A stretch of DNA of 64,000 nt from Chitinophaga pinensis (GCA_945901065.1 CAMDKI010000010.1:1-64000); one strand, 5' to 3'. Counted from the first letter of the stretch, positions 23,462 to 32,512 are shown. Notes: a model not told the origin generated them from the sequence alone. A program made the numbers and translations.

Positions 23462-24421
23462 ATGAAGAATTTTACCCTTATCGTGTGCGCTATTGGTTTA
23501 TTGCTACCAACTGTTGGCCTTTTCGGGCAAGACGCGGCTGCCCTAAAGCCTGAATTTATTGACCCTACCAAGGCCGATACAGTTAAGCACTGGAAGTATG
23601 ATGGCAATGCCGCCATTAACATTAACCAGGTAGCCCTTAAAAACTGGGCCGGTGGCGGACAAAGCTCCGTAGGTATGGGGGCCATTTTTGGTTTAAAGGC
23701 CAACTATGCCAAGAATAATTTTAGTTGGGATATTAAAGCAGATATGGCTTTTGGGGTGCAAAAAATTGGCAAGCAAGAGTTTCGTAAATCCGATGACTTT
23801 TTTGAACTAAGTTCACAGCTCAATTATAAGTTTAAGAAGGGCTGGCGCGTTGCCCTACTTACTACCTTAAGGAGCCAGTTTGCACCGGGTTATGAATATC
23901 CTGCTGATACTTCTAAGGTGCTTATATCCAAAGGGTTTTCGCCGGCTTATACTATTATTGCACCGGGTATTGAGTATCGTGCGCCGAAGTATTTTACGAT
24001 ATTGTTTTCGCCTATTACCAACAAAAACAACGTGGTAATTGACAATGTAAACATTAATGAAACCCGCTATGGCGTGGCCGAAGGAAAAAAAGTATTTGCC
24101 CAAGCGGGTGCTTTCCTTACCACTACTTTTGCCATTGAAGTGGTAAAGAACGTAACTTACACTACCAAGCTTGATCTATTTAGCAACTACTTGAAAAACC
24201 CACAGAACATTGATATAAACTGGACGAATAATGTGGTAATGAAAGTGAACAGTTTCTTGAACGTAACAGTAAGCACCGAGCTGGTTTATGATGACGATGT
24301 AAACGTACCAAAAACCCGAAAGGATGGTAGCATATACGAAGGCAAAGGCACTCAGTTTCGCCAAGGCTTAACTATAGGTATCGGTTATAAATTTAAGAGC
24401 AAAGAAGAAGCAAAAAAATAA
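23462..24421 (+). CDS. DUF3078 outer-membrane protein
   Basis: A secreted beta-rich protein of 319 residues, started at the ATG at 23462 (an in-frame TTG is three codons upstream). A signal peptide (MKNFTLIVCAIGLLLPTVGLFGQ) precedes the family segment WKYDGNAAININQVALKNWAGGG, the signature start of DUF3078. Repeated amphipathic strands and the final IGIGYKF indicate an outer-membrane barrel. Function unknown in this widely conserved Bacteroidota family. It faces the PadR operon across a shared regulatory gap. Confidence 0.85.
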   Translation: MKNFTLIVCAIGLLLPTVGLFGQDAAALKPEFIDPTKADTVKHWKYDGNAAININQVALKNWAGGGQSSVGMGAIFGLKANYAKNNFSWDIKADMAFGVQKIGKQEFRKSDDFFELSSQLNYKFKKGWRVALLTTLRSQFAPGYEYPADTSKVLISKGFSPAYTIIAPGIEYRAPKYFTILFSPITNKNNVVIDNVNINETRYGVAEGKKVFAQAGAFLTTTFAIEVVKNVTYTTKLDLFSNYLKNPQNIDINWTNNVVMKVNSFLNVTVSTELVYDDDVNVPKTRKDGSIYEGKGTQFRQGLTIGIGYKFKSKEEAKK

Positions 24422-24461
24422 TTTTCGGGTTGAATAAAGGATGACGATCGCAGTTATTTAG

Positions 24462-24510
24462 TCCCCTTTGGTGTACGATGCTATTTGCTCCCATACCAAA
24501 GGGGATTTTT
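24462..24510 (+). terminator. rho-independent terminator
   Basis: An 11-bp perfect stem TCCCCTTTGGT/ACCAAAGGGGA with a 22-base loop, followed by TTTTTCTTTT, 40 bases after the DUF3078 stop. Confidence 0.85.
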
Positions 24511-24574
24511 CTTTTAGGCACAGTTTGTGCACTTTGCCCCGTATATTTACTGTTGGCACATTTACCAACTTGCT

Positions 24575-25489
24575 ATGGATTGGAAAAGTAGTATTAAAGG
24601 TTTTAAGGCTTACCTTAAATTGGAGCGGTCGCTTTCGGAGAACTCCATCGATGCTTACATGCGCGACATAAGCAAGCTGTTGGAATATATAGAACAGGAG
24701 CACCCTGGGGTATCGCCAACCAAGGTTGATTTGGGCATTTTGGATGGTTTTGTTACTTGGTTGTTTGCGCGCGAGCTGAACGACCGTAGCCAAGCGCGCA
24801 TGATATCGGGTGTGCGGGCTTACTACCGTTACCTGTTGATGGAGGATTTAATGGATCACGACCCTACCGAACTACTCGAAGGCCCTAAAATAAAACGGAA
24901 ACTACCTGATACGCTTAGCTACGAAGAGATAATGCGCATGATAAATGCGATTAACCTTAGTGCGCCCGAAGGTGCCCGCAACAAGGCCATGCTCGAAACG
25001 CTGTACAGCTGTGGTCTGCGGGTTTCGGAGCTGATAAACCTAAGGCTTAGCAGGCTGCATTTCCAAAACGAGTATGTGCGTATAATAGGCAAAGGCGACA
25101 AAGAACGCCTAATACCTATTGGGCACGATGCAGTAAAGTACATTTCTATTTACATTAACGAGGTAAGGTGCCACCAAACCATACATAAGGGCAGCGAAGA
25201 CCACGTGTTTCTGAATCAGCGGGGCGGCAAAATAAGCCGCATGAGTGTGTTCAGTATCATTAAAGATTTGGCACAAAAAGCGGGCATCCATAAAAGCATA
25301 AGCCCGCATACCCTTAGGCACTCTTTTGCTACCCATATGGTAGAGCGAGGCGCCAACCTTAGGGCGGTGCAGCAGATGTTGGGTCACGAATCGATAACCA
25401 CTACCGAAATTTATACGCATTTGGACCGCGATTTCTTGCGAGATACCGTTGAGCAGTTTTTGCCGAAGCACAATAAGGGAGATAAGTAA
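24575..25489 (+). CDS. xerD: site-specific tyrosine recombinase XerD
   Basis: A chromosome-dimer-resolution recombinase of 304 residues. I use the ATG at 24575 (MDWKSSIKGFKAYL), which gives the standard XerD length. An N-terminal SAM-like core-binding domain (about 5-90) is followed by the catalytic domain with the first Arg in YSCGLRVSEL, the Lys in GKGDKERL, the HTLRH box, the LGH box and the nucleophile Tyr in TTEIYTHL. It stands alone between two terminators, so it is not part of a mobile element here. XerC versus XerD is decided only by overall resemblance. Confidence 0.92.
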   Translation: MDWKSSIKGFKAYLKLERSLSENSIDAYMRDISKLLEYIEQEHPGVSPTKVDLGILDGFVTWLFARELNDRSQARMISGVRAYYRYLLMEDLMDHDPTELLEGPKIKRKLPDTLSYEEIMRMINAINLSAPEGARNKAMLETLYSCGLRVSELINLRLSRLHFQNEYVRIIGKGDKERLIPIGHDAVKYISIYINEVRCHQTIHKGSEDHVFLNQRGGKISRMSVFSIIKDLAQKAGIHKSISPHTLRHSFATHMVERGANLRAVQQMLGHESITTTEIYTHLDRDFLRDTVEQFLPKHNKGDK

Positions 25490-25512
25490 ATTACACCTTG
25501 GCTATAAAAAAT

Positions 25513-25542
25513 AAAGGGAGCCAGCTTTCGCTAACTCCCTTT
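25513..25542 (-). terminator. terminator of the sigma factor gene
   Basis: An 8-bp stem AAAGGGAG/CTCCCTTT. The T-rich tail (TATTTTTTATAG) is on the minus strand, about 30 bases after the sigma gene. It may also stop xerD reads. Confidence 0.75.
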
Positions 25543-25572
25543 CGGTCGAAATACAACGCTTGGTTGTTGTTC

Positions 25573-26442
25573 TTATTGGGCCAAATAGGCCTTCAAGGCA
25601 TCGCACTTGTTAGTTGCGCGAAGCTTGTTGATTGCTTTGTCTTTAATTTGGCGCACACGCTCACGGGTTAGGCCAAACTCCTCGCCAATATCTTGCAAGG
25701 TCATAGGGTGTTCTACGCCAATGCCGAAAAATAGTTTCAACACACCGCGCTCGCGCTCGGTAAGGGTAGCCAAGGTACGCTCGGTCTCTTTGCGCAGCGA
25801 GTCGTGGTACTCCATGCCCATATCGGTACGGTCGGTATCGTGGTTCTCCAATACATCCAGCAAAGAGTTGCTTTCGCCATCGGTAAAAGGAGCATCCATT
25901 GATACGTGACGGGTGCTGATGTTCATGGTAGCAGCCACTTCTTCCGGAGAAATCTCTAATAAGGTAGCCAACTCTTCTGCGGTTGGTTCACGCTCATACT
26001 GTTGCTCTAACTCGGCCAATGCCTTGTTAATTTTAGTAAGAGAGCCAACTTTGTTCAAAGGCAAACGCACCAAACGGCTTTGCTCTGCCAATGCCTGAAT
26101 GATAGATTGACGAATCCACCATACGGCATAAGAGATAAATTTGAAACCCTTGGTTTCGTCAAAGCGCTGAGCAGCTTTTACCAAGCCCAAATTGCCTTCG
26201 TTAATCAAGTCGTTCAACGACAGGCTCTGGTTTTGGTATTGCTTGGCAACTGATACTACGAAGCGTAAGTTAGCGCGTATTAGCTTTTCCAAAGAACGCT
26301 GGCAACCTTCACGTATGCGCTGGGCCAAGTGCACTTCTTCTTCAGCCGTTAACAGCTCCTCACGTCCAATTTCTTGCAAATACTTTTCCAGTGACTGGCT
26401 GTCACGATTGGTAATAGATTTCGAGATCTTTAGCTGCCTCAT
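25573..26442 (-). CDS. rpoD: primary RNA polymerase sigma factor (SigA/RpoD, short type)
   Basis: The housekeeping sigma-70 factor of 289 residues, the characteristic short form in Bacteroidota without the large region 1.1 insertion. Region 1.2 ([20 protein letters not shown]), region 2 with [15 protein letters not shown] and [14 protein letters not shown] (-10 recognition), region 3 ([16 protein letters not shown]) and region 4.2 with [18 protein letters not shown] are all intact. It recognises the atypical TTG/TAnnTTTG promoters seen in this window. It is monocistronic, with a long upstream gap that should contain its promoter. Confidence 0.96.
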   Translation of the reverse strand: MRQLKISKSITNRDSQSLEKYLQEIGREELLTAEEEVHLAQRIREGCQRSLEKLIRANLRFVVSVAKQYQNQSLSLNDLINEGNLGLVKAAQRFDETKGFKFISYAVWWIRQSIIQALAEQSRLVRLPLNKVGSLTKINKALAELEQQYEREPTAEELATLLEISPEEVAATMNISTRHVSMDAPFTDGESNSLLDVLENHDTDRTDMGMEYHDSLRKETERTLATLTERERGVLKLFFGIGVEHPMTLQDIGEEFGLTRERVRQIKDKAINKLRATNKCDALKAYLAQ

Positions 26443-26983
26443 TACTGAACCGGTTTTTTAGGTTTTATTTTGTGTTAGGAACGATAAATTTTTTGTTTCG
26501 GAGCTTAATAACTGCAGAAATAAGCAGTAAGTTCACCACATATAAACATTCTGTATTTACATCATAAAATAATAGCAATAAAGCTTTCGGCCTCTTTTTC
26601 CTTCAAAAGTGTGCGTAAGTTACGGATATTATATTTACCGCGCCACAAAAAAATTACAGGGCAATTCAATAAACGGAAACGTGGTGATAATATTATCTTA
26701 AGATTGGCATAATTTTCAACGAGTTATGCATGTTTATTAGGCAAAACGGCTAGTTGTTCTTCCCATAAAATTATTTGGAACTAGCATAACACAACAAATT
26801 GGCACTGCTGGCCATTAATTGTTTAGTATCAAAACTTGGGGTTCTCAGTTTTATTGCTCCTGGCAATGATGCATATTTATAAGCCATATAGCTTTTGGGC
26901 ACTACCCATTTAAGTATTGCCACCATTCAAAAAAAAGCACCCCGATGGGGCACTCCTTTTTTTGTGTTTTGTGTTAAGTGTCT
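26443..26983. other. 541-base gap upstream of the sigma factor gene
   Basis: An AT-rich gap with no supported gene. It should hold the sigma gene promoter, but I cannot place a convincing TAnnTTTG. An inverted repeat at 26749-26785 (GCTAGTT/AACTAGC) may fold. A terminator for the neighbouring secreted protein gene lies at 26929-26963. A small RNA is possible but not shown. Confidence 0.5.
26929..26963 (-). terminator. terminator (bidirectional shape)
   Basis: An A-tract, CCCC-GAT-GGGG core and T-tract give a symmetric hairpin about 21 bases beyond the end of the secreted protein gene at 26984. Confidence 0.65.
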
Positions 26984-27745
26984 CTATTCTTCGCTCACCA
27001 ACAATTTGCGCTGCGCATCTACAGTTAAGCCCAAAAACTCTTTGAGTGTTATCTCTTCAGTTATCAATCCGTTCTCTTGGGCTTCGTAAAAGAAGGTTTG
27101 AGCGGTAATAGGTTTACCCTTTTTTAGCTCTTCTAATAGTTTGTCGTTGCCGCCTAGTTTTTTTGAGTCATAATAACGATAGGTGTTGTCATCGGCAATT
27201 ATAAAGAATTTGCCTTTGGCTGTTCCTATCGTGTAATTTTTAGAAGTTTGGTAGGTATAGGTATTTTCGTTATCTATCGCCGAAAGTTCAATAGCGGTTA
27301 AGGTGCTCATTACCAGTGGGCTTTTGGCGTCCTCCTTGTTTATTTCAATATATCTTTTTTCTTTGCTAACTGAGTTAGTTGCCGAGCCAATTACCACATC
27401 GCTCAAATACATGCCATTAAGGTTTACTACCTCAATTTGTCGGTACTCCAAGTAAGGGTTTTTTTGTTTTGTAAGATCCGGGTAAAAAGGCTTACTGCCT
27501 ACTTGTGCCGAAGTTGAAGAGTTGGTGTAGCTACCTTTGTTTGTGGCGCTGTTATAGTTATCTATACTTGCGTCATCGGTAAGAGGTAGCATGTCGCCTT
27601 CATATTGGGCTGTCAAGAGCAGCCGTACAACTTCGGTGCGGGAATATCCTTCCACTGACGCTATCGCGTAGCTTAGATCCGCTTGAGCAACTGCGCTTGC
27701 GCACAGGCCTCCCACTAAAGCCATTGTTCCTAGTATTTTTTTCAT
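26984..27745 (-). CDS. secreted protein of unknown function
   Basis: A 253-residue protein, started at the ATG at 27745 (MKKILGTMALVGGLCASAVAQ), a clear signal peptide. The mature part is rich in Lys, Thr, Asn and Tyr, has no further membrane segment, no C-terminal T9SS sorting signal and no cysteines after the signal peptide. Short segments such as YLEYRQIEVVNLNGMYLSDV and YTIGTAKGKFFIIADDNTYRYYDS suggest beta structure. No family is recognised. It sits between two long gaps with its own terminator. It is periplasmic or outer-membrane associated by signal peptide only. Confidence 0.65.
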   Translation of the reverse strand: MKKILGTMALVGGLCASAVAQADLSYAIASVEGYSRTEVVRLLLTAQYEGDMLPLTDDASIDNYNSATNKGSYTNSSTSAQVGSKPFYPDLTKQKNPYLEYRQIEVVNLNGMYLSDVVIGSATNSVSKEKRYIEINKEDAKSPLVMSTLTAIELSAIDNENTYTYQTSKNYTIGTAKGKFFIIADDNTYRYYDSKKLGGNDKLLEELKKGKPITAQTFFYEAQENGLITEEITLKEFLGLTVDAQRKLLVSEE

Positions 27746-28280
27746 CTCGCTCTCCACTCTCAAGTTGGGCTATTGGTTTCCCTCCCAGCTCAAGTCAATC
27801 TATTCCACAACCATTATTACGTTTTTGGCATTTAAAGGTTACATTATGACGATAAATAACATTCAGAAATTACCAATGTCTTATCATATCTATTGTGCAT
27901 CAATACTTTTGGCGATTGCGTATTTTTTGAGCAAGTCCTTTAAGCCGCATACTTTTTTTGTTTAGTCATCAATTTGAGGCACTTGATTTAGTAGGTAGGT
28001 GCTATATAGAAGTGGATATATAGGGTTAGTAAAAAACCATACATGATTTAATGATAAAAATGCGTATTTTGTAAGTAACATAATTTCAGTATTGTAAAAA
28101 TATTTTTATTTACAATAAATTTGTTTCCTTTTTGAAACCAAATAGTGTTGCATAACATTAGGTTAACTATAAATCGGGCTTGTAAGATAAAGATAAGCGC
28201 CACCGGTACGTTAGATGAGTATTCGGGGCGCAGTTAGGTAGCATATTTTCAATTTTACAAGCATTATAAAATTTAGCGTA
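27746..28280. other. 535-base AT-rich gap
   Basis: I see no convincing gene, repeat or RNA here. A 66-codon frame at 27765-27965 is AT-rich and lacks protein-like composition. The last 80 bases should hold the promoter of the small membrane protein at 28281. Confidence 0.5.
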
Positions 28281-28436
28281 ATGAGAGATTTACTATGGTT
28301 GATTGCCGTCATCCTGATTATAGGCTGGTTGGTTGGTTTTTTTGGGTTTGGCACTGCAGTAGGCAGTTTTATTCACATTCTTCTTGTATTGGCCATTATT
28401 GCCGTATTGATAAGATTAATTGGCGGGCGCGGTTAG
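28281..28436 (+). CDS. lmo0937-family small membrane protein
   Basis: A 51-residue protein with two hydrophobic segments (about 4-21 and 28-46) separated by a glycine-rich turn (GFFGFGTAVGSF) and a basic tail (LIRLIGGRG). This matches the lmo0937/DUF5670 family of tiny membrane proteins found in many bacteria, often stress-associated and of unknown function. The reading frame is ATG to TAG. It stands alone with no operon partner. Confidence 0.85.
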   Translation: MRDLLWLIAVILIIGWLVGFFGFGTAVGSFIHILLVLAIIAVLIRLIGGRG

Positions 28437-28634
28437 ATAGTTAGTAGTACTAACGAGTATACTGAATTATTCAATTGTTAAATGAGGCTGTAGCAATATC
28501 TACGGCCCTATTTATTACAAAGGCGCGCAAATAATAATTACCCTAACTACTAGATTGTATGCTGTTGTATGCTGCCCTTCTTTTAACAACTATCAACACC
28601 GTTATGCTGAGAACACAAAGCAGCCTTTCGATAT

Positions 28635-29564
28635 TTATTTTGCCTTTTTTTGAGGTTGCTCTGGGTGAGGTTCTTCGTGTATGAAAATGCGAACGGCATT
28701 GTTGCTGGGTATTATTTTACTCCCAAATATATTGGCGTATACGTATGTTACTTGTGCCCCAAAATAGAAAATAATAGAAGAGTAAAATATCCATACCATA
28801 ATTACAAGTACCGAGCCGGCAGCATCGTACAGCGATGCTACATTGCTTTTGCCAACATAGTAGCCAATTAAAAACTTACCCAAGCTAAACAACAGTGCTG
28901 TAATGCTTGCACCTACAAAGGCGTCTTTCCATTTCATGCGTGCATCGGGTAGCATCCTAAGTATGAGCGCAAATAATACAACCGAAAGTAAAAGTGGCAG
29001 CAACAACGAGGTAATGTTTAAATACCACATTTCCAGGCTTGGCATCAAGCGGCTCACCCAGTCACCAAAAAAGGATACGGTAGCATTGAGTACCAACGAT
29101 ATAAGCAAAACGAATGCTATGCTCAGTACCATTGCAAATGATACAACCCTGTCAATGGCTACTTTTAAAAGGCTAATGCGAGGTTTTGCCTTTACCCTGA
29201 AAATATCGTTCAATGATCTTTGAATAGTAACAAAAACGGTAGTTGAAGCAAATATGAGGGCTACTATACTAATGCCAGTAGCCCACCACTGTTTCTGGAA
29301 AACGCCTATGTTACCAATGGTGTTCATTAATTCGGCAGCACCCGTAGCGCCTACTAGGCTACTCAGTTCATCTTGCAATTGTAATTGAAAACTTTGCTCT
29401 TCTAAAAACACACCAGCAATGTTGATGATGATAATAAGAATTGGAGGTAACGAGAATATGGTATAATAGGCCAGTGCGGCTGCCATATTCATAGTATTCT
29501 CATCGCTGAACTTCTGCAAAGACAGCTTTAAAAGTTTCCAAACATTGATGAGGGTCTGTTTCAT
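28635..29564 (-). CDS. YihY/virulence factor BrkB family membrane protein
   Basis: An inner-membrane protein of 309 residues with six predicted membrane segments. Family marks are AAALAYYTIFSLPPILIIII near residues 28-47, the central NDIFRVKAKP loop, and the C-terminal YVGKSNVASLYDAAGSVLVI region. The family was once called RNase BN in error; its actual transport or envelope role is unsettled. The charged tail (HEEPHPEQPQKKAK) is cytoplasmic in the usual topology. It is monocistronic. Confidence 0.92.
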   Translation of the reverse strand: MKQTLINVWKLLKLSLQKFSDENTMNMAAALAYYTIFSLPPILIIIINIAGVFLEEQSFQLQLQDELSSLVGATGAAELMNTIGNIGVFQKQWWATGISIVALIFASTTVFVTIQRSLNDIFRVKAKPRISLLKVAIDRVVSFAMVLSIAFVLLISLVLNATVSFFGDWVSRLMPSLEMWYLNITSLLLPLLLSVVLFALILRMLPDARMKWKDAFVGASITALLFSLGKFLIGYYVGKSNVASLYDAAGSVLVIMVWIFYSSIIFYFGAQVTYVYANIFGSKIIPSNNAVRIFIHEEPHPEQPQKKAK

Positions 29565-29700
29565 ACTAGTGCAAAATACGATTCTTATTGCGTGTCAGAT
29601 GTTACCAGTAGCTCATTGTACAAAAAACGGACCAATTCAGCGAGCTTAGGCGCCTTGTATAGGTAACTGCATTGGTTTGTTTGCAGGTTTTTACAAACCA

Positions 29701-29734
29701 AACGGCCCTTGAAACCAAAGTATCAAGGGCCGTT
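29701..29734 (-). terminator. terminator of tRNA-Met
   Basis: A 12-bp perfect stem AACGGCCCTTGA/TCAAGGGCCGTT with a 10-base loop, followed on the minus strand by a T-rich stretch (TGGTTTGT), 10 bases beyond the tRNA. Confidence 0.85.
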
Positions 29735-29744
29735 GCTGTTTAAG

Positions 29745-29818
29745 TACCGAGAGGGAGACTTGAACTCCCGACCTTAGGGTTATGAATCCTACGCTCTAAC
29801 CACCTGAGCTACCTCGGT
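29745..29818 (-). tRNA. tRNA-Met (anticodon CAT)
   Basis: The cloverleaf has acceptor ACCGAGG/TCTCGGT (one G-U), discriminator A, D arm GCTC/GAGC, anticodon loop TTCATAA (anticodon CAT) and T loop TTCAAGT. CCA is not encoded. The anticodon stem has one A-C mismatch next to the loop. Elongator Met is likely; a tRNA-Ile2 with lysidine-modified CAT cannot be excluded by eye. Confidence 0.92.
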
Positions 29819-29831
29819 AAAAATTGGACTG

Positions 29832-29862
29832 CAAATATACACGCATTTTGCAAGCAGTGCAA
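29832..29862 (-). promoter_or_regulatory. promoter of tRNA-Met
   Basis: On the minus strand TTG (29860-29862) and TATATTTG (29832-29839) are 23 bases apart start to start, an excellent match to the Bacteroidota TTG/TAnnTTTG promoter, 13 bases before the tRNA. Confidence 0.75.
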
Positions 29863-29885
29863 TTTGCAACGAAAAATTGTTCGGT

Positions 29886-29906
29886 GGTTATTGGTTATTA
29901 GTTGAT
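29886..29906. repeat. heptad array, GGTTATT type (left arm)
   Basis: Units GGTTATT, GGTTATT, AGTTGAT in phase. It is inverted relative to the array at 29954. Confidence 0.5.
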
Positions 29907-29953
29907 TAGGTGCAGAATTGATAGGCAATCTGCTCCAAAAGCTCTCTTTTCAA

Positions 29954-29988
29954 CCAATTAACTAATAACAAGTAAACCAATAACTAGT
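29954..29988. repeat. heptad array, AACCAAT type (right arm)
   Basis: Units CCAATTA, ACTAATA, ACAAGTA, AACCAAT, AACTAGT in phase, ending three bases from the stop codon of the MBL hydrolase gene. It is the inverse of 29886-29906. Confidence 0.55.
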
Positions 29989-29991
29989 TAC

Positions 29992-30831
29992 CTAAAGCAC
30001 TGCTGCAAGGGGCATTGCTTCGGCCATGCGCACGCCCTTATCGGTCATTTGTAGGGTGCAACATTCAATATGTGCATCGTGCTCAAAAAACAAGATATGG
30101 TTGTGTTCTTGTGCGGTTTGCAAAAAACTCTTTTTTTCGGTCATAGTTATTAATGGGCGCACATCGTAACCCATAACGTATGGCAGAGGCATGTGCCCAG
30201 GCGAGGGTAGCAGGTCGGCCATATACACTATGGTCTTGTCTTTATAGTGTATGTGGGGTATAATTTGGGCTTCGGTATGGCCATTGGCCAATATAAAATC
30301 AACACCTGGCAGTATGGGTTGACCTTCGGTTACAAATTGCAGTTGCCCCGACGCTTGCAGTGGCAAAAAATTTTCAGGCAAAAACGAGGCCTTCTCCCGC
30401 TCATTAGGTGTAACGGCCCAATCCCAATGCGCTGGGTGGCTCCAGTACACGGCATTCGGGAAGGTAGGGGTATAGTTGCCATCGGCAGTGCGTTTCACAG
30501 CGCCGCCACAGTGGTCGAAATGCAGGTGGGTCAATATTACATCGGTTACATCTTCCGGGGCAAAGCCATGTTTTTTTAGCGAGCTTATTAGTGTGGCATC
30601 GCCATGGGGGTAGTAATAGCTGAAAAACTTTTCGTTCTGCTTATCGCCCATGCCAGTATCAATAAGGGCTAGGCGGCCTTCGCTTTCCACTAGCAGGCAT
30701 CGCATGGCCCATGTGCAAAGGTTGTTGCTATCTGGCGTGTGTATTTTTTGCCAAACAACTTTAGGCACTACGCCGAACATAGCCCCGCCGTCTAGCTTAA
30801 AAAATCCGGTATCAATGGTATAGAGGTTCAT
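29992..30831 (-). CDS. MBL-fold metallo-hydrolase
   Basis: A metallo-beta-lactamase-fold hydrolase of 279 residues. The dinuclear metal motif H-x-H-x-D-H is present as HLHFDHCGG, with further ligands in ILANGHTEAQ and MADLLPS and a late histidine in FFEHDAHIE. The N-terminal VVPKVVWQKIH and LIDTGMGDK segments fit the quinolone-lactonase-like branch of MBL proteins. Substrate unknown. It is a single gene flanked by heptad arrays on both sides. Confidence 0.9.
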   Translation of the reverse strand: MNLYTIDTGFFKLDGGAMFGVVPKVVWQKIHTPDSNNLCTWAMRCLLVESEGRLALIDTGMGDKQNEKFFSYYYPHGDATLISSLKKHGFAPEDVTDVILTHLHFDHCGGAVKRTADGNYTPTFPNAVYWSHPAHWDWAVTPNEREKASFLPENFLPLQASGQLQFVTEGQPILPGVDFILANGHTEAQIIPHIHYKDKTIVYMADLLPSPGHMPLPYVMGYDVRPLITMTEKKSFLQTAQEHNHILFFEHDAHIECCTLQMTDKGVRMAEAMPLAAVL

Positions 30832-30839
30832 TTCTGTTC

Positions 30840-30895
30840 AGTATCAAGTATCAAGTATGATGTACGATGTACGATGTACGATGTACGATGTACGA
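30840..30895. repeat. heptad array, AGTATCA then TGTACGA, eight units
   Basis: Two AGTATCA and one AGTATGA units pass without a phase break into five identical TGTACGA units, so one array shows two word families joined by a transitional unit. It lies eight bases upstream of the MBL hydrolase start. Confidence 0.75.
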
Positions 30896-30988
30896 GTAAT
30901 GTTCAAGAATGAAGTTACGAATATTGGGGTAAAATGCCATTCATTCACTATTCAACTTTGCAGTTGTAGTTGTGGCTTTTACTTCGTT

Positions 30989-32275
30989 TTATTCATTGCC
31001 ATTAGGAATCTCTCGTTTAAAAGGCCTAATTATAAGGCGTATGCCCCTATCATAGTTCACGTAGTTCCATATCCAGTTTATTAGCACAATAACCCTATTA
31101 CGAAAACCCACTAATGAAACCAAATGCACAAACATCCACACATACCAAGCAAACAAACCTTGAAACTTAAACTTAGGCAACTCTACCACAGCTCGGTTTC
31201 GGCCTATGGTAGCCATGCTGCCCAAGTCGTTGTATTTAAATGCCTTTAATGGCTTGCCCAAGGTGGCATTCGTAAGGTTTTTGGCCAATAAGTTGCCTTG
31301 TTGTATGGCTACTTGCGCCAACATGGGGTGGCCTTTGGGTGTGCTAGGCGTGTTCATTTGAGCCACATCGCCAAGGGCATATATGTTGGTGTGCCCTTTT
31401 ACTTGGTTATATTCGTTTACTTCAATTCGGTTTGGCTTGGTAAGCGCATCATCAAGCCCATCAATGGCAGCTCCAATCACTCCGGCAGTCCATATTATAT
31501 TATCGGTTTCAAATACCTTGTCTGAATTAGTATATACCTTATTGCCTTTTACATCTTTTACTGTGGTATCTACCCAAATATTCACGTTCAGCTCTTTTAA
31601 ATACTGAGCCGCTTTGGCCGACGAGACCGGATCCATGGGTGCTAAAACCCTAGGAGCTGCCTCTATAAGATGTATCTGCATTTTGCGTAAATCTAAATCG
31701 GGGTAGTCTTTGGCTAGCACGTGTGTCTTCAATTCGCCCAGCGCGCCAGCAAGTTCTACACCAGTGGGTCCTGCACCTATTATTACAAACGACATAAGGC
31801 TGCGTTGCTTTTCCAGCTCAGAGGAGAGCAATGCGCGCTCAAAGTTTTGCAAAATAAGGCTTCGAAGGTTCAAGGCCTCCGGTATCGATTTCATTGACAT
31901 GCTTTGCTCTTCCATTCCCGCGATGCCAAAATAATTGGTTTTAGAGCCAGAGGCGATAATCAAATGGTCGTATACCAAACTGCCAATACTTGTATGCAAA
32001 GTGTTTTTTTCAGGTGACACGCTTTTTACTTCCGTCATCCGGAAAAAGAAATTTTGATGCTTTTTGAAAATTTTTCGAATTGGGAAAGCAATTGCATCGG
32101 GTTCGAGGCCTGCGGTTGCTACTTGATACAACAGCGGCTGAAAAGTATGGTAGTTGTGTTTATCAAGCAATACTACCTGAAATTTTGTACCACTTAAAGC
32201 CCTTGCTACTGACAGCCCAGCAAACCCTCCGCCTACAATAACTACTCTTGGTAGGCTCATGTCAGGAATATTCAT
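30989..32275 (-). CDS. ndh: type II NADH dehydrogenase (NDH-2)
   Basis: A membrane-associated, non-proton-pumping NADH:quinone oxidoreductase of 428 residues. I start it at MNIPDMSLPRVVIVGGGFAGL (32275), the usual beginning in Bacteroidota; in-frame ATGs up to 32335 would add 20 unlikely residues. The FAD-binding GGGFAG is at about 14-19, the NADH-binding GAGPTGVELAGAL in the middle, and the second FAD contact YALGDVAQM further on. The C-terminal hydrophobic helix region (FAWYVWMFVHLVSLVGF) is the membrane anchor. It is transcribed divergently from the SprB-like adhesin. Confidence 0.93.
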   Translation of the reverse strand: MNIPDMSLPRVVIVGGGFAGLSVARALSGTKFQVVLLDKHNYHTFQPLLYQVATAGLEPDAIAFPIRKIFKKHQNFFFRMTEVKSVSPEKNTLHTSIGSLVYDHLIIASGSKTNYFGIAGMEEQSMSMKSIPEALNLRSLILQNFERALLSSELEKQRSLMSFVIIGAGPTGVELAGALGELKTHVLAKDYPDLDLRKMQIHLIEAAPRVLAPMDPVSSAKAAQYLKELNVNIWVDTTVKDVKGNKVYTNSDKVFETDNIIWTAGVIGAAIDGLDDALTKPNRIEVNEYNQVKGHTNIYALGDVAQMNTPSTPKGHPMLAQVAIQQGNLLAKNLTNATLGKPLKAFKYNDLGSMATIGRNRAVVELPKFKFQGLFAWYVWMFVHLVSLVGFRNRVIVLINWIWNYVNYDRGIRLIIRPFKREIPNGNE

Positions 32276-32462
32276 GCCCGTTAATAACATGGTTGGGATT
32301 TTAGTATTTGTAAAGGTAACGTAGTTATTTTTCACAATGTTCTTTTGTGGTATGGAAAGTGTTACTTAAATTAGGTTGCGATATTTATCTTTTAGTTACG
32401 TGATTTTAACCATTAGTTATTTGTAAACGGCCCAACGGCTTAAATTATAAATTATTGCGTGG

Positions 32463-32495
32463 GGTAACATTTGAAATCAAATTTTAAATGTTACC
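32463..32495. promoter_or_regulatory. inverted repeat upstream of the adhesin gene
   Basis: GGTAACATTT and AAATGTTACC form a perfect 10-bp dyad with a 13-base spacer. It lies directly upstream of the -7 element at 32513, a typical operator position. An RNA hairpin is less likely because it precedes the presumed transcription start. Confidence 0.5.
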
Positions 32496-32512
32496 TTAGC
32501 GCGCTGATTGCA

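Noticed and set aside
24575-25489. Tyrosine recombinase as an integrase of a mobile element
   Set aside because: Sequence and length fit the housekeeping XerD, and there are no cargo genes, direct repeats or tRNA insertion site around it.
27765-27965. 66-codon frame as a small gene
   Set aside because: AT-rich gap sequence without family resemblance, promoter or partner; the composition does not look coding.
30859-30893. TGTACGA tandem repeat as a CRISPR array
   Set aside because: Units are directly abutting 7-mers with no spacers and there are no cas genes in the window.
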